Origin: Bacillus sp. OxB-1
Lineage (GTDB): Bacteria; Bacillota; Bacilli; Bacillales_A; Planococcaceae
Assembly (NCBI RefSeq): GCF_000829195.1
Contig: NZ_AP013294.1
Span: 2,181,001-2,245,000 of the forward strand
Direction: 5' to 3'
DNA length: 64,000 bases
Positions 55,290 to 64,000 of this stretch are shown in pieces; position 1 is the stretch's first letter, and each line of letters opens with the position of its first letter. The notes below the pieces were generated by a model. The model ran no database searches, was not told the DNA's origin, and saw only the letters and a program-made list of their open reading frames with translations. The translations under genes and the position numbers were made by a program.

Positions 55290-56008
55290 CGTTTCCCCTC
55301 CTTTATTTCGTTGTATTCGACAGGGGAGATCGGGGCGAATCGGATTATATCTCCTGCTTGCAAGAGGGTCGGGGGTGTCTGTTCAGGCAAGAACAGATCG
55401 ATTGGCGTGCGCCCGATAATTTGCCATCCGCCGGGTGTTTCGAGCGGATAGATGCCGGTCTGTTTGCCGGCAATCCCGACCGATCCCGGATGGATGGCCA
55501 TGCGCGGCGATTCCTTCCGTGGGGTGGCGATCCGTTCGTCCATCCCGCCCATGAACGGAAATCCCGGGGCGAAACCGATCATATAGACGAGGTATTCATT
55601 CTCCGAATGGATTTGGATCACTTCGTCTGTCGTCAAGCCGTTCGCCTCAGCGACATGCGCCAGATCGGGGCCGTATTCGCCGCCATATAGGACGGGGATG
55701 GTGACGGTCCGTCCCTTGCCGGCAGCTTGTTCTTCAGACTGTTGCAACAATTTTTGTATGTAAGCGCTCACCTTTTGGAATGAAGTACCAGGCTCGAGAC
55801 TCAGTGAACGGAGAACCTGTGTAGGGTCATAATACACAGTGATATTATTATAGGCCGGGACGCATTCGATCCATCCTTCAAAGGGATGTTCGGTCAGAAG
55901 GTGCAGTAAGTTTTTCACTTTTTCATGTATAGCTGGAGCAATGCCCTCGCCTAGTTGGACGAACAAAGCCGAGTCGCCTAACGGCTGGATCAATGGATAG
56001 TTTTGCAT
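55286..56008 (-). CDS. pxpB: 5-oxoprolinase subunit B (KipI)
   Basis: Partner of PxpC, 240 residues of the AHS1 family: GDSALFVQLGEGI, PAYNNITVYYDP, YMIGFAPGFPFMGG and PGGWQIIGRTP. B. subtilis KipI also inhibits the sporulation kinase KinA, so a role in linking nitrogen status and sporulation is possible. It is transcribed away from pxpA from a shared 250-bp control region. Confidence 0.94.
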   Translation of the reverse strand: MQNYPLIQPLGDSALFVQLGEGIAPAIHEKVKNLLHLLTEHPFEGWIECVPAYNNITVYYDPTQVLRSLSLEPGTSFQKVSAYIQKLLQQSEEQAAGKGRTVTIPVLYGGEYGPDLAHVAEANGLTTDEVIQIHSENEYLVYMIGFAPGFPFMGGMDERIATPRKESPRMAIHPGSVGIAGKQTGIYPLETPGGWQIIGRTPIDLFLPEQTPPTLLQAGDIIRFAPISPVEYNEIKEGKR

Positions 56009-56024
56009 AGTAACAACTCCTGTT

Positions 56025-56041
56025 GTTTCGAAATTCGGTAC
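56025..56041. promoter_or_regulatory. Candidate KipR-type operator 1 (pxpB side)
   Basis: GTTTCG-AAATT-CGGTAC, a 6-5-6 imperfect palindrome 17 bp long, lies just upstream of pxpB. It shares 14 of 17 bases with a second copy at 56190-56206. Confidence 0.5.
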
Positions 56042-56070
56042 AGTTGTTCTAGAATTTGGACCTTGTATTC

Positions 56071-56098
56071 ATTATAAAGAGAAAATGGCAAAAAACAA
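56071..56098 (-). promoter_or_regulatory. Promoter of pxpB-pxpC
   Basis: Minus strand TTGTTT (56093-56098), 16 bp, TATAAT (56071-56076). Operator 1 would lie downstream of the start point. Confidence 0.5.
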
Positions 56099-56189
56099 GA
56101 TAAAATGAATGGATTCATTCTACCAAAAAAATTATCTATTCAAGAAAAAGAAACTGTGTTAAGATAAACTTGCAAATTTCAAAACTAGA

Positions 56190-56228
56190 GTTTCGAATTA
56201 CGGAACTTTATTGCTGTAAACGCTTTCG
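56190..56228 (+). promoter_or_regulatory. Candidate operator 2 and cre site before pxpA
   Basis: GTTTCG-AATTA-CGGAAC (56190-56206) is the better of the two palindromes. TGTAAACGCTTTCG (56215-56228) fits the catabolite-response consensus TGWnAnCGnTnWCA except for the last base, which suggests CcpA control. Confidence 0.5.
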
Positions 56229-56254
56229 ACAGAAAATAAGTTGGAGGGGATTGC

Positions 56255-57010
56255 ATGTATCGTGTTGATTTGAACTGTGATTTGGGAGAAAGCTTTGGCC
56301 GTTATCAGCTCGGGGAGCAGAAAGATATTCTGCAATACGTCACATCGGCGAATGTCGCATGCGGTTTCCATGCCGGTGATCCAACGGTCATGCGGGAAAC
56401 TGTGAAGCTCGCAATCGACAACGGTGTGAAAATCGGTGCGCATCCCGGTTTGCCGGATCTGAACGGCTTCGGACGCCGGGATATGAAGATTACACCGCAG
56501 GAAGGGTACGACATGGTCGTCTACCAGGTCGGTGCTTTGCAAGGGGTTTTGGCTACATTCAAGGAACCGATGCAGCATGTGAAGCCGCATGGTGCTCTGT
56601 ATAATATGGCGGCCCGCGATCGGAATCTCGCGGAAGCGATTGCACAGGCCGTGTATGATGTAGATCCATCGCTGGTCCTATTCGGTTTGGCCTCAAGCGA
56701 ATTGGCGAAAGCGGGGGAGAAAATCGGGTTGCGTACCGCCCACGAAGTATTTGCGGATCGCACATACCAATCCGATGGCTCGCTGACGTCACGATTGCAA
56801 GGGGATGCACTGATTACGGACACGGAGAAAGCGGCGGCGCAAGTCGTGCGGATGGTGACGGAAGGGAAAGTGACGTCCCAGCAAGGAACTGACGTGGCAT
56901 TGCAAGCGGATACAATTTGCATCCACGGGGACGGGGCGCATGCGCTCGAGTTTGCCAAATATGTAAAAGATCAATTAGAAAAGAACAGCATCCAGGTCGC
57001 TGCTTTTTGA
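56255..57010 (+). CDS. pxpA: 5-oxoprolinase subunit A (LamB/YcsF family)
   Basis: Third component of 5-oxoprolinase, 251 residues. Family motifs are [45 protein letters not shown] and [22 protein letters not shown] precedes the ATG. The carrier gene ycsG follows after 53 bp on the same strand. Confidence 0.95.
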   Translation: MYRVDLNCDLGESFGRYQLGEQKDILQYVTSANVACGFHAGDPTVMRETVKLAIDNGVKIGAHPGLPDLNGFGRRDMKITPQEGYDMVVYQVGALQGVLATFKEPMQHVKPHGALYNMAARDRNLAEAIAQAVYDVDPSLVLFGLASSELAKAGEKIGLRTAHEVFADRTYQSDGSLTSRLQGDALITDTEKAAAQVVRMVTEGKVTSQQGTDVALQADTICIHGDGAHALEFAKYVKDQLEKNSIQVAAF

Positions 57011-57063
57011 TTCAGCAAAGCTGAATGATGAGAGGACCGGGGGTATGTAGAGGAGGCATTTTT

Positions 57064-58284
57064 ATGAACGAAGAACAATTGAAGCAGAACCAAGGGAAGC
57101 CGAAAGCGGGCCGGAGCGTCTTGCTCGGCGCGGCCTTCTTGATGGCGACTTCCTCAATCGGTCCTGGCTTTTTGACGCAGACGACCGTATTTACGCAGCA
57201 ATTGGCGGCAAGCTTTGCGTTCGTCATTTTAATTTCCCTAATATTGGATGTTTTTGCCCAGATGAACGTTTGGCGCATCATAGCGGTATCCGGGTTACGC
57301 GGGCAAGAAATCGCGAATAAAGTATTGCCGGGGCTTGGCGTCGTGCTGGCTATCCTCATTGTTATGGGGGGACTGGCGTTCAACATCGGTAACGTCGCCG
57401 GAGCGGGGCTCGGTTTGAATGCGATGCTCGGCATCGATCCGATTAGAGGGGCAATCATTAGTGCCGCTTTTGCCATTTTCATATTCGTCTTCAAAGAGGC
57501 AGGGAAAATGATGGATAAAGTGGCCCAGGCTGCTGGGTTCGTCATGATCCTTCTCATGTTGTATGTCGCATTTACAACTTCTCCACCGGTTGGGGAAGCG
57601 CTAGTTAATACAGTTATGCCATCTGAAATCAGTATTTTTGCAATCGTAACGCTAGTCGGTGGAACCGTCGGCGGGTACATCACCTTCGCTGGCGGACACC
57701 GCCTCTTGGATGCGGGCGTGAAAGGGGTCGAATCCTTGCCCGAAGTGACAAAAAGTTCAGTTACAGGAATTTTGGTGACAGGCATCATGCGGGTGGCGTT
57801 GTTCCTTGCGGTGCTCGGCGTCGTGTCCCAAGGACTTGCCATCGACCCGGACAACCCGCCGGCTTCGGTCTTCCATTTGGCGGCAGGCGATATTGGGTAT
57901 CGGATGTTTGGTGTCATCATGTGGGCGGCGGCCATCACATCGGTCGTCGGAGCGGCGTACACGTCAGTGTCGTTCATCCGTTCATTCCACCCTATGATTG
58001 AGAAATACCATAACTGGGTTATCATTTTATTCATCTTGCTTTCGACATCGACGTTCGCATTCGTCGGTCGGCCGGTCAATGTCCTGATCTTGGTTGGTGC
58101 ATTGAATGCCCTAATCTTGCCGCTCGCTCTCGGAACATTGTTGGTCGCAGCGCATAAGAAAGATATCGTCGGTTCCTATAAACACCCGAAGTGGTTGACG
58201 ATCCCTGGAATCATCGTCGTGCTCATCATGGGCGTGTTGGGAATCATTACATTGTATGAACAAATACCATTGCTGTTTAAATAA
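57064..58284 (+). CDS. ycsG: Divergent NRAMP-family transporter (YcsG)
   Basis: A 406-residue integral membrane protein with about eleven helices and the NRAMP fold. The first helix has GPGFLTQT where true metal carriers have DPGN. The sixth helix has GGYITFAGGHR where they have MPH. With the metal ligands missing and the gene within the 5-oxoproline locus, I infer uptake of 5-oxoproline or a related acid rather than metal. ATG 57064 follows AGAGGAGG. Confidence 0.85.
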   Translation: MNEEQLKQNQGKPKAGRSVLLGAAFLMATSSIGPGFLTQTTVFTQQLAASFAFVILISLILDVFAQMNVWRIIAVSGLRGQEIANKVLPGLGVVLAILIVMGGLAFNIGNVAGAGLGLNAMLGIDPIRGAIISAAFAIFIFVFKEAGKMMDKVAQAAGFVMILLMLYVAFTTSPPVGEALVNTVMPSEISIFAIVTLVGGTVGGYITFAGGHRLLDAGVKGVESLPEVTKSSVTGILVTGIMRVALFLAVLGVVSQGLAIDPDNPPASVFHLAAGDIGYRMFGVIMWAAAITSVVGAAYTSVSFIRSFHPMIEKYHNWVIILFILLSTSTFAFVGRPVNVLILVGALNALILPLALGTLLVAAHKKDIVGSYKHPKWLTIPGIIVVLIMGVLGIITLYEQIPLLFK

Positions 58285-58472
58285 AGAATAGATGAACAGA
58301 AGCCCAGTGGTAATAAGTCAAGTACCAAAATCGAATGAATTGGAAATTTAATTATATCAAATTCTTTTATCCACGATTTTTAGGTATGACAAATAAACCT
58401 CGCATTTTCTTTTTTTAAAAAAACGAAGAAAATGGAAGTCCGGCCTAGAAGAAAGGATGTGAGCGGGCTATC

Positions 58473-59708
58473 TTACCCTCTCCTTTCGGGTGGTGTGTAC
58501 AATTGATTGGTGCGTAGTAGCGAATACACCAACCGTACCAGTTTTCTTGCGGTCATGACGAGAGCACGTTTGTGTTTATGTTTCGGAACTTCATTGTATT
58601 TCTTTGTGTAGAATGCCTTGTATTCTGAATCATGTTTGCGAATCGATTCGGCAGCTTGTATGAGATAGTATCGTAAATACTTATTGCCCGTTCGCATCCG
58701 ACTTGTATTTTCGGCTTCATATTCGCCTGACTGGTGCTGATTCCAGACCAATCCAGCGTACTTGGCCAGCGCATGATGATCCTTGAATCGCTTCACATCA
58801 CCAATTTCGGCAATCAGACCGGCCGCGAAGACATCTCCAATCCCTTTGACAGACGTCAGCGTCTGTGGAATGCCTTTCATGAGTTTGGCAATCTCTTTGT
58901 CCAACCTCTTGATTTGCGACTCCATGTGCTGGATGGTGCTTAATGTGACGGACAATGAGATGTTCACCGGGTCCTCCATGGTCTTATGTAGGCGATAAGA
59001 GGAACGAGCGAGTTTCTGGAGATATTTCGCCAGCTCTTCAGGTTCAGCGAAGCGGTTCTTGCCCTTCTCCTGAAGAAACGAAATTAATTCTTCAAGCTCC
59101 ATCTCAGCGATGGTTTCAGGATCCAGCTCCTCAATTACTGCGAGACTGGTCGTACCGAAGGTACTGGAGAAGGGGTTATCCTGTCGTAAACCACTGAACT
59201 TCAAAAACAGCTGATTTAAGAAATAGGTTTTATTTCGACCAATTTCCTTCATGAAATGGAAACGGGTTCTCGTTAATCGTTGTAAAGCCTCATAGTGATG
59301 AGCTTCTTTCATTTCCTGTGGCAATCGTCCAAAGCGCAAGTGATCTGCGATAACCCAGGCATCGATTTTATCGTTTTTCGGTAAGGTGTCGTACCCTTTT
59401 TTAAAGCGCGCGACTTTCCGTGCGTTCAGTACGTACACCTTCGTCACCACATCGGGTTCATATCCTTTTAACTGATCTTGGAGATAGTGGGCAATATGCC
59501 AGGCATACTGGTCTGTTGCTTCCATTCCGATTTTTAACTGTGCACACTGACTCTTTTCCGCTGTTTCCAATATGCGTTTGATCAGGGTATCAGCCCCGGT
59601 TCGATCATTGGAAACAGAAAAATCAGCGAGTGTGACTCCGTCCGCATTCATGAAATGGACATGATGGGACCGTAAACTAACGTCTACACCGACAAGCATT
59701 TGTGACAT
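58473..59708 (-). CDS. IS110-family transposase
   Basis: A 411-residue DEDD transposase. The N-terminal RuvC-like domain has VGVDVSLRSH, GMEATDQYAW and KNDKIDAWVIADHL for the acidic residues. The C-terminal Transposase_20 domain has LTSVKGIGDVFAAGLIAEI with the conserved serine region downstream (YAGLVWNQHQSGEYE). ATG 59708 follows AGGAGGTGATT. It appears intact. It splits ycsG from ycsI, which are otherwise co-directional. Confidence 0.92.
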   Translation of the reverse strand: MSQMLVGVDVSLRSHHVHFMNADGVTLADFSVSNDRTGADTLIKRILETAEKSQCAQLKIGMEATDQYAWHIAHYLQDQLKGYEPDVVTKVYVLNARKVARFKKGYDTLPKNDKIDAWVIADHLRFGRLPQEMKEAHHYEALQRLTRTRFHFMKEIGRNKTYFLNQLFLKFSGLRQDNPFSSTFGTTSLAVIEELDPETIAEMELEELISFLQEKGKNRFAEPEELAKYLQKLARSSYRLHKTMEDPVNISLSVTLSTIQHMESQIKRLDKEIAKLMKGIPQTLTSVKGIGDVFAAGLIAEIGDVKRFKDHHALAKYAGLVWNQHQSGEYEAENTSRMRTGNKYLRYYLIQAAESIRKHDSEYKAFYTKKYNEVPKHKHKRALVMTARKLVRLVYSLLRTNQLYTPPERRG

Positions 59709-60000
59709 GCCAATCACCTCCTGGTGAGTAAGTAATCAAGATCGTTTCAGACCTGGGCGCCCATGGGAATCATCGATGTCTTCCTCGTCATAAGCACTCA
59801 AGGAATGGAAGACCAAAACGAGCGCTACACTCTCTTCCGTTCAGCGGCGCAACCAGTGGTTAGACCTTCAATGATGAGCCATGGGTAGCAGGCTTTTTAA
59901 GCAGTACACCTAAGTGTCCGCAAGGAGTGATAGCTATCTCCCGAGACAATCCTGTCAGCTTCTATTGTCCCATGGGCCGATCTGAAATTTAAAGTGAAAT
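59709..60000 (-). ncRNA. Non-coding end of the IS110 element, candidate bridge RNA region
   Basis: About 290 bp upstream of the transposase hold no reading frame with a start site. IS110-family elements are known to encode a structured bridge RNA in such a non-coding end, which pairs with donor and target DNA. Here GATAGCTATC (59929-59938) is a perfect palindrome and CCCATGGG occurs at 59760 and 59969. The exact RNA and element boundaries cannot be set by eye, as these elements lack terminal inverted repeats. Confidence 0.4.
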
Positions 60001-60304
60001 TATTAGGTAAAAGAAAAGGACGAAGTCTTGAAATGGAGCCTCCTCCATCCTTCGCCCATCTGCCTATTCAATTGTACGCATGGTAAATAAACAGGTAAGC
60101 ACCTGTGAGCAGTAAATCATTAAACTAAAGTGAATACCTACGACTTCCCCGTTCTATCAGGGTGAAGCGGGTGAAACAAAAACAAGAGTGGGGAAGCCGA
60201 AAGGCATCCATTTCCTATAGGAGTCCAACAGACGGCTCCAGCTGTCCGGATCAACTGGAAATTCTATCGGAAAGAGCTCTTACTACTAATATACGAGGAG
60301 TGAT
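60001..60304. other. Intergenic stretch between the IS110 end and ycsI
   Basis: No gene is supported. CTTCCCC (60144) and GGGGAAG (60191) can pair. The short frame from 60134 to a TAG near 60209 (reading GEAGETKTRVGKPKGIHF) resembles a transposase tail, but it has no start and I cannot place it. Part of this stretch may belong to the element. Confidence 0.3.
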
Positions 60305-61099
60305 ATGATGGGAACATATGAAAATATGGCTCCGAGCGAAGTGCGGGAGCTAATTCGTAAACAAGTGATCAAGAGTCCGACTGCAGGTATGTCGAAAGGC
60401 TACACCCAGGCGAACCTCGCCATTTTGAAAAAAGAGCATGCGTTTGACTTCCTGTTGTTCTGTCAGCGGAATCCAAAGTCCTGTCCTCTATTGGACGTGA
60501 CGGAGCCGGGCTCTTTCCGTCCGAGCAAGATTGCGGACGGGGCGAGCTTGCTGACGGACATTCCGAAATACCGGATTTACAAAGATGGGGTATTTACGGA
60601 GGAAGTGACGGACATCACCGAATATTGGGAAGACGATATGGTCGGTTTCCTCATTGGGTGCAGCTTCACATTTGAAACGCCATTGCTGGAAGCGGGCATC
60701 CCGGTCCGCCACATCGAGGAAAATTGCAATGTGCCGATGTATAAGACGAACATCCCAAGTGAAAAAGCAGGCGTGTTTGAAGGGCCGACCGTCGTCAGCA
60801 TGCGGCCGATGTCACCGGAAGACGCCATCCGTGCCGTCCAGATCACGACTCGGTTTCCGTCGGTCCACGGGGCTCCGCTCCACATCGGCGATCCAAGCCA
60901 GATTGGGATAACGGACATCACAAAACCGGATTTCGGAGATGCCGTGACGATCAAAGAAGGGGAAGTCCCGGTATTCTGGGCATGCGGCGCCACTCCCCAA
61001 GCGGTCGCCATGGAAAGTAAACCGTCCATCATGATCACGCACGCCCCTGGTCATATGTTCATTAGCGACGTCCGCGACGAATCACTCGCCGTGTTGTAA
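60305..61099 (+). CDS. ycsI: DUF1445 family protein YcsI
   Basis: A 264-residue protein of the 'putative hydro-lyase' DUF1445 family, with TAGMSKGYTQANLAIL, CQRNPKSCPLLDVTEPG, FLIGCSFTFETPLLEAG and VFWACGATPQ. The related domain of animal D-glutamate cyclase interconverts D-glutamate and 5-oxo-D-proline, which fits this locus. ATG 60305 or 60308 follows GAGGAG. It was probably co-transcribed with ycsG before the IS110 insertion. Confidence 0.92.
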   Translation: MMGTYENMAPSEVRELIRKQVIKSPTAGMSKGYTQANLAILKKEHAFDFLLFCQRNPKSCPLLDVTEPGSFRPSKIADGASLLTDIPKYRIYKDGVFTEEVTDITEYWEDDMVGFLIGCSFTFETPLLEAGIPVRHIEENCNVPMYKTNIPSEKAGVFEGPTVVSMRPMSPEDAIRAVQITTRFPSVHGAPLHIGDPSQIGITDITKPDFGDAVTIKEGEVPVFWACGATPQAVAMESKPSIMITHAPGHMFISDVRDESLAVL

Positions 61100-61104
61100 A
61101 ATTG

Positions 61105-61146
61105 AAAGCCCGTCCCTCCTAGTTGAATAGGCGGGGCGGGTTTTTG
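61105..61146 (+). terminator. Intrinsic terminator after ycsI
   Basis: AAAGCCCGTCCC pairs with GGGGCGGGTTT with one G-U pair, then T-run. Confidence 0.8.
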
Positions 61147-61235
61147 GTTTGGCTTGCGCTTTTATCGTTTTTGCGAAACCTCGCAACTGTATGGCCTTCG
61201 CAATATCTTGCTGAACTCCGATGTCCCGGCCGGAC

Positions 61236-61434
61236 GGGGCTGTCCAGAAAGTGGATTTTCCGGTTAAACACGCAAAAAGCAAGAGCTCTGGTCGCTTTCC
61301 GCGGGCCAGCCGACGAGCCTCCTCCGGCTTACAGCCGTGCGGGGTCTCGTCGGCCGGCTTTCCCGCAGGAGTCTCCCGGCGCCCTTGCTTTTTGCTAGTA
61401 TCCAACTCTGTGCCTGGACTTTTCGGACAGCCCC
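61236..61434. repeat. Nested palindromic repeat, about 200 bp
   Basis: Outer arms GGGGCTGTCC (61236-61245) and GGACAGCCCC (61425-61434) enclose inner arms GCAAAAAGCAAG (61272-61283) and CTTGCTTTTTGC (61384-61395). Within, CTTTCCGCGGG...GAGCCTCCTCCGGC faces GCGGGGTCTCGTCGG...CCCGCAGGAGTCTC. I recall the inner unit as a common intergenic repeat of Bacillaceae. It lies between the convergent ycsI and chemotaxis genes; no protein is encoded in 61147-61557. Confidence 0.7.
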
Positions 61435-61557
61435 TAGTTCAAAACTATCTTTATAAACTCCCAAACGTACTGCCGAACTATAACGCTCTTGTCAAAACCC
61501 GCAACGCTTGACAGCGACTCCCCAACGCAGCATTCAAAGTAATAACCCCCCATCCCG

Positions 61558-63246
61558 TCAGACCGTAAAATGCTCCATATCCAATTGCAGTTTCTCGGCG
61601 AGTCCGGCGAGGATTTGTGCGTTGGAGGAGATTTCCTCGTTGGCTGCCAGTTGTTGTTCGGTGGCGGCGCTTGTCGATTGGGCTTCGGTGGCGGCACGCT
61701 GGGCAAGATTTTGGACTTTTGCAGCTCCTGTTACGACGTGGCCGGTCATTTGTCGGATCTGTTCGATGGCGGTGGTGACAGTGGTGATTTTTTCAGCGAC
61801 ATCCCGTTCGGCATGTTCGATTTGGTCGAACACTTCGTTCGTCTGCTTCGTGACGGCCAACCCTCCCTGTACCAGTTCGTTGCTCTGATTGGTGCTTTCG
61901 ACAACACGGGCGACATCAGCGATCATCGTATCCACCGTCTGGCCGATTTCGGCCGCGGAAGTGCGGGATTGTTCGGCCAGGTGGCGCACCTCTTCCGCAA
62001 CGACCGCGAACCCTTTCCCGTGTTCACCGGCCCGCGCCGCTTCAATCGCCGCGTTCAGAGCGAGCAGGTTCGTCTGCTCGGCGATGGCGGTGATGAGGCC
62101 TGTGACGTTGCGGATGCTCTTCGAGTGCTCCGCCATTTCCTTCATCCAATCCGCGGTATGGTCTATCGCCATGTGAATGCGGCTCATTTGCTCCGCTACA
62201 TTATCCATATAGTCCGCGCCTTGTACGATGAGGCGCGTCACTTCTTCGGAGGAGCGGAGCATCGCTTCATTTTCCCCGGTGATTCGGTCGATTCCTGCGA
62301 CCATTTCTTCCATCGCGGAGGTCGTGGCGCCGACAATCGTCACCTGTTCATCGCTTCCGGTCAAGTTGCGCTCTGAAATGTCCGCAACCATTTCCGACGC
62401 TGCCAGGCTCTCTTCAGAACTGGCAGACAGTTCTTCCGCCTGAACCGCCACTTGGACAGATGTATCCCGAGCGCGCATGATGATGTTCCGCAAGTCCTCC
62501 GTCATGGCATTATACGCTTTTGCCATATCCCCAATTTCATCGCGATTCCGGATCATCACTGGCTCCGTCGCCAGATTGCCCCGGGCGATTTCCATTATAG
62601 CCGTAGTCATCTGGATGACCGGACGTGCGATGCTGCGGCCGATGAAGTACGCGACGAGGACGCTTGTCAAAATCGCGGCGCTGATCATTGCCAAAATGAG
62701 GTTCCGCGTCTGGGCCGATTGCGCTTTCAATGCACTCTCTGTTCTGGCCATTTCTACTTTCTGAGTTTCAATGAGTTGCGCAATCTGTTCCGCAATTTGC
62801 CGCTCATATCCGGTGGCGTTCGGTAGATTCGCTAAAGCGCTTTCAAATTTACCGTTGCTGGCATCGACCAGAATCATGTCCAAGATCCCTGTATAACTTT
62901 GATTGGCCTCCCGGATTTCCCCTAGAATTGCCTGATTCTCCGTACTGGCCATCATCTCCGTCAGTTGCTGGTAAATCTCTTCAAACCGGTCGCTCAATCC
63001 GATCCGGCTCATCAGATGCACACCGTCTTTCATCAATAAAAAACCGCGTATCTCGCTCGTCATATTACTCTGGATGGCCCCCATTTCCTCCAGCAATAAA
63101 ACCTTCTGAATCCGGTCATCGATTAAAAAACGATATTGTTCATTCATTTTAGATAGCGATCCGTATCCCGCCAATCCAACAATAATCAAAAAAAGAAGCA
63201 CTGTCAGAAATCCTCCCCACAACTTCCGACCTACAGTCAATCGCAT
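61558..63246 (-). CDS. Methyl-accepting chemotaxis protein
   Basis: A 562-residue membrane receptor. Helix 1 ([21 protein letters not shown]) and helix 2 ([19 protein letters not shown]) bracket a four-helix-bundle sensor of about 150 residues. A HAMP domain ([20 protein letters not shown]) follows. The cytoplasmic signalling domain has the hairpin tip [19 protein letters not shown] and [19 protein letters not shown] 63246 is preceded by GGGGTGATGGG. The ligand is unknown. Single gene. Confidence 0.93.
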   Translation of the reverse strand: MRLTVGRKLWGGFLTVLLFLIIVGLAGYGSLSKMNEQYRFLIDDRIQKVLLLEEMGAIQSNMTSEIRGFLLMKDGVHLMSRIGLSDRFEEIYQQLTEMMASTENQAILGEIREANQSYTGILDMILVDASNGKFESALANLPNATGYERQIAEQIAQLIETQKVEMARTESALKAQSAQTRNLILAMISAAILTSVLVAYFIGRSIARPVIQMTTAIMEIARGNLATEPVMIRNRDEIGDMAKAYNAMTEDLRNIIMRARDTSVQVAVQAEELSASSEESLAASEMVADISERNLTGSDEQVTIVGATTSAMEEMVAGIDRITGENEAMLRSSEEVTRLIVQGADYMDNVAEQMSRIHMAIDHTADWMKEMAEHSKSIRNVTGLITAIAEQTNLLALNAAIEAARAGEHGKGFAVVAEEVRHLAEQSRTSAAEIGQTVDTMIADVARVVESTNQSNELVQGGLAVTKQTNEVFDQIEHAERDVAEKITTVTTAIEQIRQMTGHVVTGAAKVQNLAQRAATEAQSTSAATEQQLAANEEISSNAQILAGLAEKLQLDMEHFTV

Positions 63247-63462
63247 CCCATCACCCCATTTGCTATATATGATTACCATTATAGACCATCTGTTGATAGG
63301 CGTATAGATTTATTGCGGAAAAGTGGGAATAATGAGTATTCGGTAATGGGCAAAATAGTTTTAACTGGAGCTTTACGTTCCGGGTTTCAGGAGACCTTCC
63401 CATTTTGCATGTATGAAAATCTGTGGATGGACAATGATAATCCATATAGGGAAAGGAGGCAT

Positions 63463-63786
63463 ATGATGGGAACATTACAACGGATTGCGTTGGGATTAGT
63501 CATAATCGGAGCGCTGAATTGGGGATTGATCGGCTTATTTCAATTTGACCTGGTCGCCACGCTGTTCGGCGGGCAGGGCGCGTTTTGGTCCCGTGTCGTG
63601 TACGGGCTCGTCGGCTTAAGCGGACTCATTTGTTTGGGATTGTTGTTCAAGCCGGAGGAAAGACGCGAAGAACGAATAGAAGTGCATCGAGAGCCTCGGT
63701 TTACGAATCCGAACCTCCATACTGAGTTCGGGGAAGAGCATGACTTGACACGCAGACGGAATCCAGACGTGGACCAGGAAGACTGA
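63463..63786 (+). CDS. DUF378 family membrane protein
   Basis: A 107-residue protein with two helices (IALGLVIIGALNWGLIGLF and VVYGLVGLSGLICLGLLF) containing the ALNWGLIG motif of DUF378/YuzA, plus a charged C-terminal tail (RREERIEVHREPR, RRRNPDVDQED). ATG 63463 follows AAAGGAGG; the upstream frame is leader. Function unknown. Confidence 0.85.
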   Translation: MMGTLQRIALGLVIIGALNWGLIGLFQFDLVATLFGGQGAFWSRVVYGLVGLSGLICLGLLFKPEERREERIEVHREPRFTNPNLHTEFGEEHDLTRRRNPDVDQED

Positions 63787-63794
63787 GATAAAAT

Positions 63795-63833
63795 ACCTCC
63801 TTTCGATCGTTGGGCGCGAAAGGGGTCTTTTTG
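63795..63833 (+). terminator. Intrinsic terminator after the DUF378 gene
   Basis: ACCTCCTTTCG and CGAAAGGGGT arms around a GC-rich loop, then CTTTTT. The remaining 167 bp to the window end show no gene; TTGACA (63954-63959) near the edge may start a gene beyond it. Confidence 0.75.
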
Positions 63834-64000
63834 TATTCTTTGCAACGTTTATCGCAACCCATCGCAAGTCGAGTTCGACCTATTTCCCAGAGTCTTTGCG
63901 CAATGTGAAATCGCGGAAATTCATGGCTATTCCGTGTTTCTCCGCATGCTTTCTTGACAATTGACTTCATATAGTGTGAATAGAACCGGGGAGTTATACA

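Noticed and set aside
57012..58079. 355-codon open frame antisense to ycsG
   Set aside because: Shadow of the membrane-protein gene; Pro/Thr/Met-rich with no start signal.

Overview
The window reads as chromosome of an endospore-forming Bacillales bacterium, most likely Planococcaceae (Sporosarcina-like). The gene order follows the Bacillus subtilis ymf–recA–rny–cotE–mutSL region and the yne region. The spore genes spoVS, cotE, sirA and a small acid-soluble spore protein are present, start sites carry strong AGGAGG ribosome-binding sites, and the core DNA is of medium GC. The genus is an inference; no rRNA or tRNA gene was seen.

Layout. 1-11.5 kb: lysine/dipicolinate synthesis (dapA), RNase J2, the SpoIIIE/FtsK translocase, and a GntR regulator with a BMP-type nucleoside ABC transporter. 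11.6-26 kb: ymfF-ymfH-ymfI-ymfK-rodZ-pgsA-cinA, recA with an SOS box, rny, ymdB, spoVS, miaB, ricA and cotE. 26-34.5 kb: mutS-mutL, glpD, a lipase-like hydrolase, miaA and hfq. 34.5-41.1 kb: a PLP enzyme (ynbB), the divergent lexA/yneA-yneB-ynzC SOS locus, transketolase, and sirA under apparent Spo0A boxes. 41.2-43.8 kb: an AT-rich 2.6-kb IS1595-type element with 26-bp inverted ends, an exact 8-bp target duplication and passenger genes; it sits in the terminator of sirA and separates it from yneF. 44-50 kb: exporter, DUF4288, YqkD/YqkE-like proteins, HMG-CoA lyase diverging from a thiolase, and a spore SASP. 50.2-52 kb: decayed DNA with a deletion fusing an RsbQ-like hydrolase to a GGDEF tail, a frameshifted small gene and a gene-free block. 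52-61 kb: an exporter with an IclR regulator (KipR-like) and the 5-oxoproline (pxp/kip) locus pxpC-pxpB <-> pxpA-ycsG-ycsI, interrupted by an IS110-family element with a long non-coding end. 61-64 kb: a large palindromic repeat, a chemotaxis receptor and a DUF378 membrane protein.

How the parts work together. DNA repair and SOS (recA, lexA, yneA, mutSL, cinA) and RNA decay or modification (rnjB, rny, ricA, miaA, miaB, hfq) dominate the first 40 kb. Sporulation genes are scattered through it with recognisable regulatory signals. The 5-oxoproline locus has a complete PxpABC set plus a carrier and a DUF1445 protein, and two near-identical 17-bp candidate operators lie in its divergent control region.

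The most noteworthy items are the IS1595-type element with its duplicated broken passenger gene and five-copy intercistronic repeat, the IS110 element with a candidate guide-RNA end, several gene fossils made by internal deletion, the probable CTG start of cotE, and a P-loop in the DUF3388 protein YmfK.
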